DNA of 64,000 nucleotides, from assembly GCA_001600455.1 (NCBI GenBank), contig BCKC01000007.1, positions 1,986,019-2,050,018 of the forward strand, written 5' to 3'. A program made the translations under genes and the position numbers. This stretch comes from Endocalyx cinctus (Eukaryota > Ascomycota > Sordariomycetes > Amphisphaeriales > Apiosporaceae). The stretch's first letter is position 1. Each line of letters begins with the position of its first letter. The notes beneath the pieces were generated by a model. That model had not been told where the DNA came from, did no database searches, and saw only the letters and a program-made list of their open reading frames with translations. Below, one piece after another: positions 22,610 through 33,846 of this stretch.

Positions 22610-23600
22610 GATCAATGGTAATTATATTTTCAGCCGCGTAGAAAGCGTAGGAAACGTCGGGGAAGAAAAGGTCTGAGAAGAAAAGATTTGAGATCTCTGT
22701 ATGGAAAGTCGAGTTTAGCGACAAGTGTAACGCGTAACACGTAATTATTTTTGCTTGTCTTCCCGTGATTCGGATTTACTGAGAAGATATTTATATATCT
22801 GAGAAGTCTGTAATAAAATACGATGTTATGCGATCGCAATTGTTTCTAGACGTAAAGGGATTTATTTCTGTTGAAGTGCATGATGGTGATGAAATAAATT
22901 TTTAGTATTACAATAAGTGAATGAATGAATGACAATGGAGAAAGACTTGCAGCCTTTCTTGGGAAAGAAGCTTATTAACTAAAGGAAAGCATTAAGGCTG
23001 CTGCTATCGTTAGTGTAGTTTTACTACTAGCTGACTAGGTAATATCATACTACGCTACAGGAGCTCCAGTTTTGATAACAAGTTCGATAACAAATTCGAT
23101 AACGGCATATGCTTATCATTAACTATACACCTAGAATAAGTACATAAGTACATAAAATGGGACAATATGGAAAACCTGTATTTTAACAATTCCATATGCT
23201 ATTGTGCTCATAGAAGTTAATATTGAGCTATTGTAATAAATACCTTTAATACCGAAGAATATGAGAGAGGTTAATATCTTCCTACATTGAATAGGAATTG
23301 TTTCTAATGTCCTATACTTTACCAAGAAAATCCCTCTGTATGTACTGTGTATTCCTCAACACTATACCGGATAGATGTATACATGTACCCCCTAAGCAGT
23401 AACAATGCATTACCCATTTACTTAGTAGGGTAGAGGGGTAGGTAGCGTCAAGGAGAGTCAGTGGTCAGGGTCAGGCCAGGCGCAACTGATTCTATGCAGT
23501 ACTGGTCCACTTCCAGTACACGTACATGAATACCTCTACAAAATATGCTTCAAACATATTGATGATGAGCCCCTAGCATCTTTCTGTCATTATTTTCGAA
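22610..23600. other. Shared upstream region of HRP1 and GYP1
   Basis: A 991-bp divergent promoter region. It contains a triple imperfect direct repeat based on TTCGATAACAAA (about 23071-23106). The open frames are short and unremarkable. Confidence 0.5.
23071..23106. repeat. Three imperfect direct repeats of a 12-bp unit
   Basis: Units TTTGATAACAAG, TTCGATAACAAA and TTCGATAACGGC follow one another. They lie between the HRP1 and GYP1 starts. Each carries GATAA, a GATA-factor core, so a regulatory role is possible. Confidence 0.6.
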
Positions 23601-25742
23601 ATGTTCTCGTCTTCGGGTAGTGGCAAGAAACCGCCACAGCAGGTAAGATATTCATATCAAGAACTTGACAATCCAGCCACTATAGTCCGCTGACAATGAC
23701 GTATACAGGAAATGGTTCAGGTTGGTAAGTCTACATATGCAATTGACCAAGATATATTGAGTCTTACCACTAATTTCCGATAAACTCTCTATTAGATAGG
23801 TCCGAGTAAGTCGCTGTTTTTCTTTGTCGAAAGTCTAGCCAAAGCTCAACTCTATTATAGGTCTTCTTCGCCCTTCTGGCGTGTGCAAAAGGATGGAACT
23901 TCTAAACGATCAGGTCGAGATCCAAATTTGGTGGTTGGTGCTGCCTATTCTCATGCAGACATGCTCAAGTTTGACAACCTGTATGTTCTTTGATATAATA
24001 CCACACCCACCGTATTGTTCTTTGTGTTAACCCTCCAGAAACTTGTCTGGCTCCTCATCTCGACCGAGAACCCCTCCATCTAGCACCTCTCAGAAGGCTC
24101 GAACTAGCGATGTCGGTTCTCCTCCTCCAAGAACATCCACCTCCGGCCGATCTTCACCCCCGTTGAAGACATATTTTAATTTTTTATCCAACACAAATCA
24201 GGACTGGAATGTAGAAGATCCGGAAGGTGAAGATATGTTTGGTTATGAAGATGACGATGGCGACGATTTTGGTTTACCCAGTTTATCTAACATGAAACGA
24301 AGATCTCGCCGGAAAGCTGCTGCTCAAAGTGGAACGACTTCCCAAGCATACCCTACGCCTCTGGATACGGGCCTCGGCTTTCCGAGTCGGCGTTACTCGA
24401 ACAGTGCTGACATAGCAATCGAAAGACCAGCCCCAGCATACCCCATGCCTAAGAAAAGCGAAGGAAAGATACTAAGACCGCAATATAAAGATATCCTTAG
24501 AGGTTCGATAACATACAAATACTTCCCTATTTCCAAATTCAAGCCATAACTCTTTGTGTAGATCCGGCCAATGCTTTACATCTTATTGACCATCCGGCTA
24601 CCCCTCCGAATGCTACCCCTAAAGAGATCGATGCGATAAACTCACGCGTGACTAAGATCAACAAATTCAAGAAAATTCTTCAAGCGACTACGATACCCCT
24701 AACAGATCTGCGTGCTTTGGCCTGGAGTGGCGTGCCGCAGGAAGTCCGTGCAATGACGTGGCAGCTCTTGCTCAGTTACTTGCCTACAAGCAGTGAAAGA
24801 CGCGTTGCGACTCTCGAGCGCAAAAGGAAAGAATACTTGGATGGCGTGCGGCAGGCGTTTGAGCGGGGAAGTGGAAACTCTAACCCCGCCCCGGCGGGCA
24901 GAGCAAGAGGTCTTGACGAAGCAATTTGGCACCAGATTAGTATTGATGTGCCAAGGACTAATCCACATATCGAATTATATGGTTACGAGGCAACACAGAG
25001 GTCATTAGAGAGGATACTATATGTTTGGGCAATTCGACATCCCGCAAGTGGTTATGTCCAAGGAATCAACGACTTGGTGTCGCCGTTTTGGCAGGTCTTC
25101 CTAGGCACTTACATCACCGACAGCGATATTGAGAGTGGTATGGATCCCGGTCAACTTCCGAAAACGGTTCTTGATGCAGTAGAGGCGGACTCTTTCTGGT
25201 GTCTCACAAAACTCTTGGATGGAATTCAAGACCATTACATAGTGGCCCAACCAGGCATTCAAAGACAAGTAACCGCACTACGAGATTTGACGGCTAGGAT
25301 TGATGAAGGGCTTGCGAAGCACTTAGAGAACGAAAATGTCGAGTTCATTCAATTCAGTTTTCGCTGGATGAACTGTCTACTTATGAGGGAAATAAGCGTT
25401 CGAAATACAATTCGCATGTGGGACACGTACCTGGTATGATGATTTCCCCGATTCTCACCTTGAAATCTTGCTGACTGTGCGCAGGCTGAGGAACAGGGCT
25501 TTTCCGAATTTCATTTATACGTTTGTGCCGCATTCCTTGTCAAATGGTCATCAAAACTCGTCAAAATGGACTTTCAAGAAATCATGATGTTTCTACAGGC
25601 ATTGCCTACCCAAGACTGGACTGAAAAAGATATCGAACTTTTACTGAGCGAGGCCTATATTTGGCAGAGTCTGTTTAAAAATTCCGCAGCCCACCTGCGA
25701 GGTGGCCCGAGTCGAGCGCCATCAACTAACTTGCAGTTGTAA
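23601..25742 (+). CDS. GYP1: TBC-domain Rab GTPase-activating protein, Gyp1 type
   Basis: GAP for Golgi Rab GTPases (Ypt1/Rab1 class in yeast). Seven exons encode 593 residues: 23601-23642, 23709-23724, 23796-23805, 23861-23980, 24039-24502, 24562-25433 and 25485-25742. Exons 2 and 3 are only 16 and 10 nt but keep frame through GTAAGT donors and TAG acceptors. The N-terminal 200 residues are Ser/Pro-rich and probably disordered. The TBC domain begins around residue 240 (LRALAWSGVPQEVRAMTWQL). It has the Arg finger in QISIDVPRTNPH (IxxDxxR) and the Gln finger in SGYVQGINDL (YxQG), so it should be catalytically active. The block FIQFSFRWMNCLLMRE and R-M-W-D-T-Y-L are typical of Gyp1/TBC1D22. 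Confidence 0.92.
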
Positions 25743-26530
25743 AAAACATAACCTCACTAACGGCACCCCCGTTTATTCCAGGGGTATAAATGTTCATACT
25801 CGATTAACAGAGTTTTGCGGATATACTATGTACATATGGGTGTGTGGACATATCGACGGGAACAAGACTCGATACGGGGCATAAGACGACCAATTCCTTA
25901 CACACCTCATATCTCCGCCCATAACCCTCCCGATGATGAACGGCGAAAGCTCGTCATCTATTCAATTCGCGTCGTAAAGCAAAATGAGGCTGAATGCATC
26001 AGCCCAACGCTTCGCTGCTGAGGTTATGTTTTAACTTTTATCCTATAAACCCTGAAGAGGATTTCTGAAAGTTTACTCTGTTATCTGAGAAACTCTCCGT
26101 CAAGGGGTCAACCTCTTCTGCGGGATAGGTCTCGATGTAAGACATTGAGATAAGCTCAGCATCAAAGTAAAATAACACGAATGATAAGAATATCGCCATC
26201 GTAATATCCAAAGAGGTGATTCGCTGCATGTATTCGAATCGTATGTACGCGAAACACTAAATTCGCAGTTCTGTTATCGTGTGTGTTTAATCCTGACACT
26301 CACCAATCTCTCGCTCATCCGATATTATTCAACTACGCTCGTATGGCCTATTGTAAATACACTTTAGCTTTTTAGGCTTCAATTGAACGAGAAACATACG
26401 TCTACGAATGATATACTAAGCTTACGAACGGAATTCTATGATATTATTTTATTCTTTTTTTTTTTTTTTTTTTTTTTTATTCTGGCCACTAAGCTGTTGG
26501 TGCTTATTAGGATTAACTGACGGTTAGGAA
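25743..26530. other. Intergenic region between convergent genes
   Basis: This 788-bp AT-rich region has a 27-nt poly-T-rich run at about 26455-26480. No gene or regulatory motif is supported. Confidence 0.5.
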
Positions 26531-27604
26531 TTATCTTTGGCTCATCTTTGTCTTTTCTTCAATCTCATACAACTGAGGAAGCAGCTCTCCCACAACATCT
26601 TTCAAAGTCTGCCAATTAATACCTAGAGTCTTCACCGTCTCACTAGAGTCCACCTGAAAATGGGAATCTGCCTCCCTCATTCCTGGAACCCCTAGTGGTA
26701 TCCTATCCCGACGTTCCGGTGCTAACTCTCGCGCCACGTCCGCAATTTCTTGGTTGCAGTATATCCCTGTGGCAAGGAGGTATCTTTGCCCACCTGCCTC
26801 ACGAACCTGCAGTGCCTTGACATGAGCAAGCGCCGTATCCTTGACGCTGACCCACACTGGGCCTCTCGTGGGTGGTAGTTTGTTATTCTGACCAGCCGAG
26901 ACAATATCCCATATAATCTGATTCGAGGTATTAAGCTGATCGAGCGACTGGGGCTCTACCCCCGGTATGAAGGCGCCAAATACCATCCCGGGGTTGAGAC
27001 CGACGAGGTCGAAGCCAACGTCCACAGTCTCCTTCATCCACTTCCACGCCGCGCGCTCGGCAGCCGTCTTGCTCGCTCGGTATGCAACAGGGGCCACGGG
27101 CGCCTTCACGCCATCCTCGTACGTCAACGGCGACCAATCCTCCGCCGTGTATACCTTGCCCACTTGGGGACCCTTATTCGCGTCGAAGATGCTGGCGAAC
27201 GAGCTCGTGTGCACGACGCGCTTGACGCTACCCGACTTCTGGGCGGCCTCGAGGATAGCGATGGAGCCGCGTACGGCCGGTATCATAAAGTCTTTCTCGA
27301 AGTCTGTTGTGTTGTAGTGGAAGGGCGCGGCCAGGTGTAAGATGGCGGCCGGAGGAGTCGATTGGAAGGCGGCGGTATAAGAGGCGGAGGATGTGATGTC
27401 CTCAACCACGACGACGGAGAGGTTTGGGTGACGTCTGTGAGCGGCTAGGACCTGCTCGCCTTTAGCGACGCTGCGCACTGTTCCGAGCACTTTATACCCC
27501 TCGGCCAGCAAGATGGCAACACAGTGCTGGGCAATAAAGCCATTGGCACCCGTGACAGCAACTAGGGATGGCGCGAGGATGGGTACACTGCCTGTGGATG
27601 GCAT
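26531..27604 (-). CDS. NAD(P)-dependent epimerase/dehydratase-like reductase (DFR/GRE2 type)
   Basis: Extended short-chain dehydrogenase, a single 357-residue exon. The Rossmann motif VTGANGFIAQHCV lies at residues 18-30. The active-site Y-x-x-x-K appears as YRASKTAAERAAW near residue 180, with the upstream catalytic Ser in VVHTSSFASIF. The family reduces aldehydes or ketones with NADPH (yeast Gre2 methylglyoxal reductase, dihydroflavonol reductases, fungal ketoreductases). The exact substrate cannot be read from sequence. No signal peptide or membrane segment is seen, so it is likely cytosolic. It sits between GYP1 and the MFS gene at the left border of the accessory island and may belong to it. 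Confidence 0.88.
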   Translation of the reverse strand: MPSTGSVPILAPSLVAVTGANGFIAQHCVAILLAEGYKVLGTVRSVAKGEQVLAAHRRHPNLSVVVVEDITSSASYTAAFQSTPPAAILHLAAPFHYNTTDFEKDFMIPAVRGSIAILEAAQKSGSVKRVVHTSSFASIFDANKGPQVGKVYTAEDWSPLTYEDGVKAPVAPVAYRASKTAAERAAWKWMKETVDVGFDLVGLNPGMVFGAFIPGVEPQSLDQLNTSNQIIWDIVSAGQNNKLPPTRGPVWVSVKDTALAHVKALQVREAGGQRYLLATGIYCNQEIADVARELAPERRDRIPLGVPGMREADSHFQVDSSETVKTLGINWQTLKDVVGELLPQLYEIEEKTKMSQR

Positions 27605-29036
27605 GTTTATTTCGTCTTTCTTTCTTCTTTCTTTCTTTCCTTGCTTCTCTTTCTGTCTTTATCTCTCTCTTTGAATACTATTGGCCTTATTAGACTGGGT
27701 TATGTACTACAGTACAGTTGTGATAGAGAAGATCTTCTATGGGCTTGGAGAAACAATTAAGATAATTTCGTATTAGGATAGTCTATTAGTATGTTCTTGA
27801 AGAGGATGGATAGAATAGAGAAACAACTGTTGAATTAGCCATCTGACAAGTGAGACAGGCTGAGTATTTACTCAAATTTCATCACATTGTCCGTAGCATA
27901 GTCACTCACTCGCTGAGCCAATCCATTCCCCTGACCCACGTCTCCAGAAATACAGAAAAACTTGTCTCGGTCACGACGGAGATGGACGACGTTCTAGACT
28001 AGCAAGGAAATGCCGTGATTGACAAGTCAATCTTGACCATTTCCTGCGTTCGCGCGCGCTCGCGCATGACGAAAAAGGAGGCGTGACTACTTAAAACGGC
28101 TTCCTGTCCAGAAATACCAGCTAACTTTACAACAGATCGCATCTATCAAAATAGAAAAACCTTGCCATTTACCGACGCGGCGGTTTTATTTCATCTTAAG
28201 CTTTTGGGGTATACCTGGGTGTGTTCCGTCGCGAAGGGACATCTTTTCCCTTATTTAGTGGGATTTCTGTAGCGTATTACCTTGATCTACAATGGACCAG
28301 GTTAACTGGCCTTGGTAGGTTGAGATCGAATAGGTGGAGGTTCCGTCGCAAAAAAAAAATAGGTAATGAATAGAACAAAAAGAAAGAAGGCAAACTCGAA
28401 CAAAATAAAATATAAGCCACCTCCGATCCATTTACTTAATAATATAATAATAATACAATGCGCTTATTGAGTATAAACAGGAAAATGATAGCCACTGGGC
28501 TGTTCGGAAGCCAAAGGAAATCCGACCACCGGCGCTCCCTTCCCCTTGAACAATGAGTAACATTGCATGAATAAAACGTACGGTAGTCCATCATCTTGTG
28601 TCCGAAGGGTGCGTAATATGTCGGTGAAGACGATTTTCACGTCTCACTCGCATATTTATCTATCTTTTTTCGTATATGCCACCGGCGGTTCAGATTGCGA
28701 CTCGAAGACGTGATAAGCTAAGGTGTCTTACCAAGAAATGCAGTTGATATGCACGTGAAAGAACGGGATAATCGCTCCGAATAAAATTACATATGTTGAT
28801 CGTAGATCCAATCAAAAATAGAATGAGCTCTTGCAGCCGTCGTAAAACAAACGTTTTACCGCTCGGCCGTCCGCTGACCGAGGAGAAGAAAGTTCATGCT
28901 TATCTTAAGCTTAATGATCTTTATTATAATATTAACGAGTTGTTTTTCTTATGTACAATATTAAGCATAAGCATGCATCCTCGATGTGGGGGCTTAACAA
29001 CACAAGAGAAATAATTTTAGCTCATTTTTTATTATT
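27605..29036. other. Intergenic region, left border of accessory island
   Basis: 1.43 kb with no supportable gene. Pyrimidine-rich DNA (CTTTCTT runs) lies at 27610-27670 just upstream of the reductase start. The small open frame at 28793-29014 has no motif and low credibility. Confidence 0.5.
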
Positions 29037-30527
29037 TCAATACACGTAATGGAACGCGGGGTTCGTCCTATCAGTTTGATCCTCCTCGACTTCGCGCGCG
29101 TCGATCTCGCCCTTGGCGATAGCGTCCAACTCGGACTCCCGCGCGGCCTTCGTCTTCGCGTTACGAGCGCCGTACAAGAGCCGGACGAGGACGGTGACGA
29201 GGACGACGCCGGCGCAGACGCCGAAGACGGTGATCTTGGCGGGCAGGTAAGCCGGCGCGTCCTTGGCCTGGAAAGTCTGGGGTCCGATGATGTTGGCGAT
29301 GGAGAAGCCGACGGCGATCATCGCGTTGGCCGTCACCTTCTTGGTGTAGCCTTGGGTGTTGGCGCCGACGAGGGCGTAGACGAGGGCGAGGGGCGCCACG
29401 ACGAAGTTGATCAGGTAGATGCCGGCTAAGGAACCCCCTTGGGTCCCCTCGTAGAAGGACATCAGGCCGGCGCCGATGATGGTCGGGACGGTGAGCACGC
29501 AGATGCTGAGCCAGCGCGGGAAGTTGTACAGGATCGCGAAGGTGCTGGATAGGGTGGCGACGATGGAGACCACCCCGGACGGCATGTTGAGAAGGGCCGA
29601 CTGCTTCGAGTTGTAGCCGAAACCCTTGATCAGCGTGGCCGAGAAGGTGGTGATGATACCCGACGGGATGGTGATAAGGATGGTGTCAAGGAACAGAAGC
29701 CAGATCTGCAGATCCGTGAGGGCCTCCCACATCCCCGCAATGTGGAACTGCTGCTTGCCGTTGCCGGACTGGTCCTTAGCTAGCTCCGCCTGAAGGACTT
29801 CTTTTTCTTGCTCGGTCAAGAATTTAGCCTCTTGCACCCCTGCGGGGACCACAAGCGTTACGGCGATGCCGACGAATAGGTTGAAAATTCCGACGGCCAC
29901 GAACATGATCCGCCATCCGGAAAAGCCCGTCTTGGGTCCGTGCTGGGCGGCGAAAGAGATGAGACCGCCGAAGAACTGACCCAATCCGAGACCGCAGTAC
30001 CAGATTCCCGTTCGGGGCGTCGCCTGTCGCTTCGTGTACCACTGAGTGGTGATCATGATCAAGGCCGGGGTGATGACGGCCTCAAAAATACCGAGAAGCG
30101 TACGAACCGCCGTGGCGCTCGCAAAGCTGTTCGTCGCCGCCGTGGAAGCGACGACGATACCCCAGATGATGACGTTGATCCCGAGAACTTTGGAGACGGG
30201 GAATTTTTGGATCAGGTAACCCTGAGGGAATTCGCTGAGGGCGTAGCCGATGAAGAATGCGGTCGCCATCCAGGAGAAGTCATTACCCTTGAAGTGCAGA
30301 TCGGTCGCGATACCCATGACGTTCGCGTAGTTGATCAGGACCTTGTCAAGAAACTGGAGGAAGTAGCATAACACGAGCAGAGGCATGATCCGGTAGTCGA
30401 CTTTGCGCGTTATGCGCGCCAATTCCTCCTTCGAGGCGGATGACGGCGCAGCTTCTACCGCCGCTTCCGCGCCGCCTACTAAGGTCGAACTAGACGCCTT
30501 TTCCATTTTGTCGTCGCCGTTTGTCAT
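29037..30527 (-). CDS. MFS transporter, DAL5/anion:cation symporter type
   Basis: Twelve-helix major facilitator carrier of the fungal Dal5/Tna1 family (allantoate, nicotinate, vitamins and other organic anions). From the ATG at 30527 it is 496 residues. The frame is open 49 codons further upstream, but that part is basic, low complexity and unlike the family, so the downstream ATG is preferred. Visible marks are R-K-V-D-Y-R-I-M-P-L-L-V-L-C-Y at the start of helix 1 with F-L-D-K-V-L-I-N-Y-A-N, and G-Y-A-L-S-E-F-P-Q-G-Y-L in helix 2, both strongly typical of this family. The two halves are joined by a hydrophilic loop at about residues 225-265. The C-terminus is acidic. It is probably in the plasma membrane. 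The substrate is unknown; location beside oxygenases suggests uptake of an organic acid. Confidence 0.9.
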   Translation of the reverse strand: MTNGDDKMEKASSSTLVGGAEAAVEAAPSSASKEELARITRKVDYRIMPLLVLCYFLQFLDKVLINYANVMGIATDLHFKGNDFSWMATAFFIGYALSEFPQGYLIQKFPVSKVLGINVIIWGIVVASTAATNSFASATAVRTLLGIFEAVITPALIMITTQWYTKRQATPRTGIWYCGLGLGQFFGGLISFAAQHGPKTGFSGWRIMFVAVGIFNLFVGIAVTLVVPAGVQEAKFLTEQEKEVLQAELAKDQSGNGKQQFHIAGMWEALTDLQIWLLFLDTILITIPSGIITTFSATLIKGFGYNSKQSALLNMPSGVVSIVATLSSTFAILYNFPRWLSICVLTVPTIIGAGLMSFYEGTQGGSLAGIYLINFVVAPLALVYALVGANTQGYTKKVTANAMIAVGFSIANIIGPQTFQAKDAPAYLPAKITVFGVCAGVVLVTVLVRLLYGARNAKTKAARESELDAIAKGEIDAREVEEDQTDRTNPAFHYVY

Positions 30528-31851
30528 ATTCACAAAAAAAAAGAACACAGATCGGTCTCTTCCGATCGCCGGCAAGGGATAAAAAAAAAGACGCAAGGCC
30601 GATTCAAGAAGAGAATTCGACCGTCTTCCCACCAAATTGTACAGAGCTTTACGGGATGAATTGAATGCTCTCACGCAGAGTTATGTTTTCTGCACAAAGA
30701 AAAAAAAAACTAAAACAAAAGCAAGATGAACAAGGTCAACCCACGCAACAGGGGAGTAATGTTTCTTTTTGTTTTAGGGGTGATGGGACGGTTTAGGTCT
30801 CCACTGAATCAGTAAAATTAGGTGGCATGGGCCTCTGTCAAGGGGAACGAGATAAATACCTACTCCTTTACCCTATGGTGATTATCAACTTATCTAGTGT
30901 ACTCTACATAACACTTATTCAAATATATTTCAAGCTCCCGGGCGAGTCTGTGCTTGGTGGAACATTGTGCATACGTATGCGTAGGACCCCTCAATGTTAT
31001 CTTGTACGTAGCTACTCCAAAAGCGAAGATATGCATGAGAGCCAAGAAGGAGATTTCAAGAGAAGGAATGGGAAAAATCTCCGGAATGAACAATATTTTG
31101 TACTATTACTACAAGTATGTACACTCCATAATAGCGCTATGACAAGGGTACGGTTTGATTCAATTTTCCTACCCCAATCTTAATGAGCCTGTAAATACCT
31201 GCACCCGTCGGAATTTCGTATATTGGTCCTTGGCCCATATTGTAACCTTAACCCTGCCGACCCAGCAGGCTAGATAGACCCTCTTTTTCTCCCGTCAGCC
31301 CAAGTCAAAACCTGCATCACCGCGGAAAATAAAACCCTGGACCGACTCTTAGATGAGGGCTCCTTTTAGATAAAAGCCAAATCGACGGTAGAAAAGAAAA
31401 AAGAAAGATTTCCGAGCGGATGCGGAAGGCTGCTTACTGCGAAGCAATCGTAGTTGACGTCGGAATAGATATCAATTCAAACCCGAGTCGATGATTAGAT
31501 GATAATGAATGGTATACATGGGATAGTCTAGGAATGATCCTTCTTTTCTAACCAAGAAAGTAGAATCCGGCGGATCTTTTCGATATGATTCAATCCATAT
31601 CTGATAACAGTCGGAATGACTGTCCTCGGGATGAAAGGCAGAAGTTTTTTTTTGGACATGATGATTCTATAAACAGTTTGTATAAGGGCATTATTATTAT
31701 CTTGATATTTGGCCAATGACTCTCTCAATATGTTTTTTTTTTGTACCTCTGTAATATAATGTACTTATAGCTCCCATATATACTATATATACATATGTTC
31801 CTATACATGTTTCACCCCTACTATATATCTCGTTATTAGAACCGAGTCATC
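30528..31851. other. Divergent upstream region of MFS and FAD monooxygenase genes
   Basis: 1.3 kb shared by two divergently transcribed island genes. TATATA words occur at 31778-31792, about 65 bp before the monooxygenase ATG. No gene is supported and no obvious palindrome was seen. Confidence 0.45.
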
Positions 31852-33093
31852 ATGCCAGCACTGATTCCATCATCGAGTCCCCTCTCCATTGCCATCATCG
31901 GATCCGGACTTGGTGGGCTATCGGCCGCGATCGCCCTCCGCCGTGCCGGTCACGATGTGACACTGTACGAGCGGTATGACTTCGGTGGAGAGGTAGGTGC
32001 CTCTCTATCCGTCGCATCCAACGGGTCACGCTTCCTGAAGGAGTGGGAAATCGACATCCCTGCCGCGAAACCCATCATCTTAAAGAATTTGATCCGGCAC
32101 GACTGGCATACAGGCGAGATCTTCGGTGTTTATCCTTTAGGAGACTACCGCGAACGCTTCGGCACAGACTATAACAATTTCCACCGTATCGACCTGCACC
32201 AGCACCTAAAAGAGGTCGCTCTTTCGGAGGCTGGCCAAGGGAAGCCCGTCCAGCTGAAGACTTGGCATAAGGCCGTCGACCTCGACCCTGAAAGGGGGTC
32301 GATTAAGTTCGAGAATGGGATCGAAGTCACGCACCACGACGTGGTGATCTGCGCGGACGGCATCCGCAGCGCAACACGCGTAAATATGGGCGTGACGCCG
32401 GTCGTGGAGCCGAGCACGTCGTGCTGTTATCGGTGCATCATTCACGCAGATAAGCTGCGAGAGCTCGGACTTTCCGAGTTTCTCGACAGCGAGGCGATCG
32501 AGTTCTGGGGCGGCATGGGCATCAATAAGATCGTCATGTCCTCCTGCAGTTCTGGACAAGTTGTCTCGTGCTACTGCTTCTACCCGGCCTCTCGGAACGA
32601 CCTGCGCGAGGACGGGTGGAACATCTCCAGCACTCGCGAGAACCTGGCCGACTGCTTTCCCGACCTGGACCCCCGCGTTCGCAAGCTTTTCTTCAACGCC
32701 GACGATATCAAGATGTGGCGCCTTTATAACCACGACCCTTACCCTCACTGGGTTAAAGGGAGAGCGGCCTTGCTCGGAGACGCCGCGCACCCTATGATGC
32801 CCGACCAGAGCCAGGGGGCTTGCATGGCCATTGAGGACGCAGGTGCTTTGGGCATACTGTTTTCCAAGGAGTATGACCACCTCACGGTCGAGCAGAGGCT
32901 GAAAATGTACGAGCTGGAGAGGAAACCACGGGCAAGTCGCCTCCAAGAGTCGAGTAAGCGTGCGAGAACGGATATCACCGAACGTATCGGCTGGTCAACT
33001 AAAAACGATAGACCAGGGAAGCTGACGATCGAGGAGGTGTGCGGATACGATATGCACGCGCACATAGCTGAACTAGTGAGCCAGAATATATGA
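31852..33093 (+). CDS. FAD-dependent aromatic monooxygenase, salicylate-hydroxylase-like
   Basis: Class A flavoprotein hydroxylase in one exon of 413 residues. The dinucleotide-binding motif GSGLGGLSAAIALRRAG lies at residues 17-33, followed by the Glu of Y-E-R that binds ribose. The second FAD signature GDAAHPMMPDQSQGACMAIED is near residue 306. The DG motif appears in VVICADGIRSATR near residue 170. This order matches salicylate 1-monooxygenase and related 6-hydroxynicotinate-type enzymes that hydroxylate or decarboxylatively hydroxylate aromatic acids with NAD(P)H. It is divergent from the MFS gene and convergent with the regulator gene. It is probably cytosolic. The substrate is unassigned; anthranilate or salicylate-like acids are reasonable guesses. 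Confidence 0.9.
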   Translation: MPALIPSSSPLSIAIIGSGLGGLSAAIALRRAGHDVTLYERYDFGGEVGASLSVASNGSRFLKEWEIDIPAAKPIILKNLIRHDWHTGEIFGVYPLGDYRERFGTDYNNFHRIDLHQHLKEVALSEAGQGKPVQLKTWHKAVDLDPERGSIKFENGIEVTHHDVVICADGIRSATRVNMGVTPVVEPSTSCCYRCIIHADKLRELGLSEFLDSEAIEFWGGMGINKIVMSSCSSGQVVSCYCFYPASRNDLREDGWNISSTRENLADCFPDLDPRVRKLFFNADDIKMWRLYNHDPYPHWVKGRAALLGDAAHPMMPDQSQGACMAIEDAGALGILFSKEYDHLTVEQRLKMYELERKPRASRLQESSKRARTDITERIGWSTKNDRPGKLTIEEVCGYDMHAHIAELVSQNI

Positions 33094-33362
33094 AAGTGAG
33101 AAAACAAAAGAGCTGCCCACCAGTCTACGTAATATCGAAACCAAAATAAACACACACTGGAAGTTATTTTACGATCTTCGTCATTATTCGCTAAAGCTAG
33201 AGCCCGCTGTATAATACAAAACCCTGAAGTATCCTTTCCGCAAATCAAATCGTTCCTAGGTTCCTAATTCTCCTGAATATGTCTAATATGGCTACTGTCA
33301 CGCCTAAACCGGGCCCAATACTTACGATAACAAAGAAAAGAAAAAGAAATCATCTGCACGTA

Positions 33363-33813
33363 TTAAAAAACCACTAAACCTCCCATCTCCTCGTACCTGA
33401 TTCTGGCCCAATTCACCATAGCGCCCGTTCCTTTGGTCTCGTCCCGCTTAGCCCAGACCCTCTCGACCAGGTCCCTAGCGTGGTATATGTATCCAAAGCC
33501 GCAGGTACGTTCCATGACCATCAGACGGTCCTGGACGACGACTCTATCCTCCAACGACTCGCAGGCTCCGCCGGCCATGACCAGCGGGAAAACCAGGCAG
33601 GCCTCGAGCGCGCTGCCGTACCGAATGCGTTGGACCGAGTCCAGGATCGCCACAATGGCTTGCCTCACTACGGGGTGGTCCAGACCGTATCCTTCGATGA
33701 TCTGGTGCAGCCGCAAGCGCAGGGCCCATTCGAACGCCGTGGCGGCGTTGACGGCCTCGTCTACCTGCTGACGGTTGGTGTTATTATTGTTGCCGCCGTG
33801 GTGGTGGTGATGA

Positions 33814-33846
<33 letters not shown>

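Noticed and set aside
28793..29014. 73-codon plus-strand frame near the MFS gene
   Set aside because: Short, no family resemblance, in likely 3' UTR of the MFS transcript.
30528..30674. N-terminal extension of the MFS protein by 49 codons
   Set aside because: It is basic, with a poly-Phe stretch, and unlike the family; the ATG at 30527 fits the known N-terminus better.
32206..32946. 246-codon minus-strand frame opposite the FAD monooxygenase
   Set aside because: Antisense shadow of the conserved monooxygenase exon, with no family resemblance.
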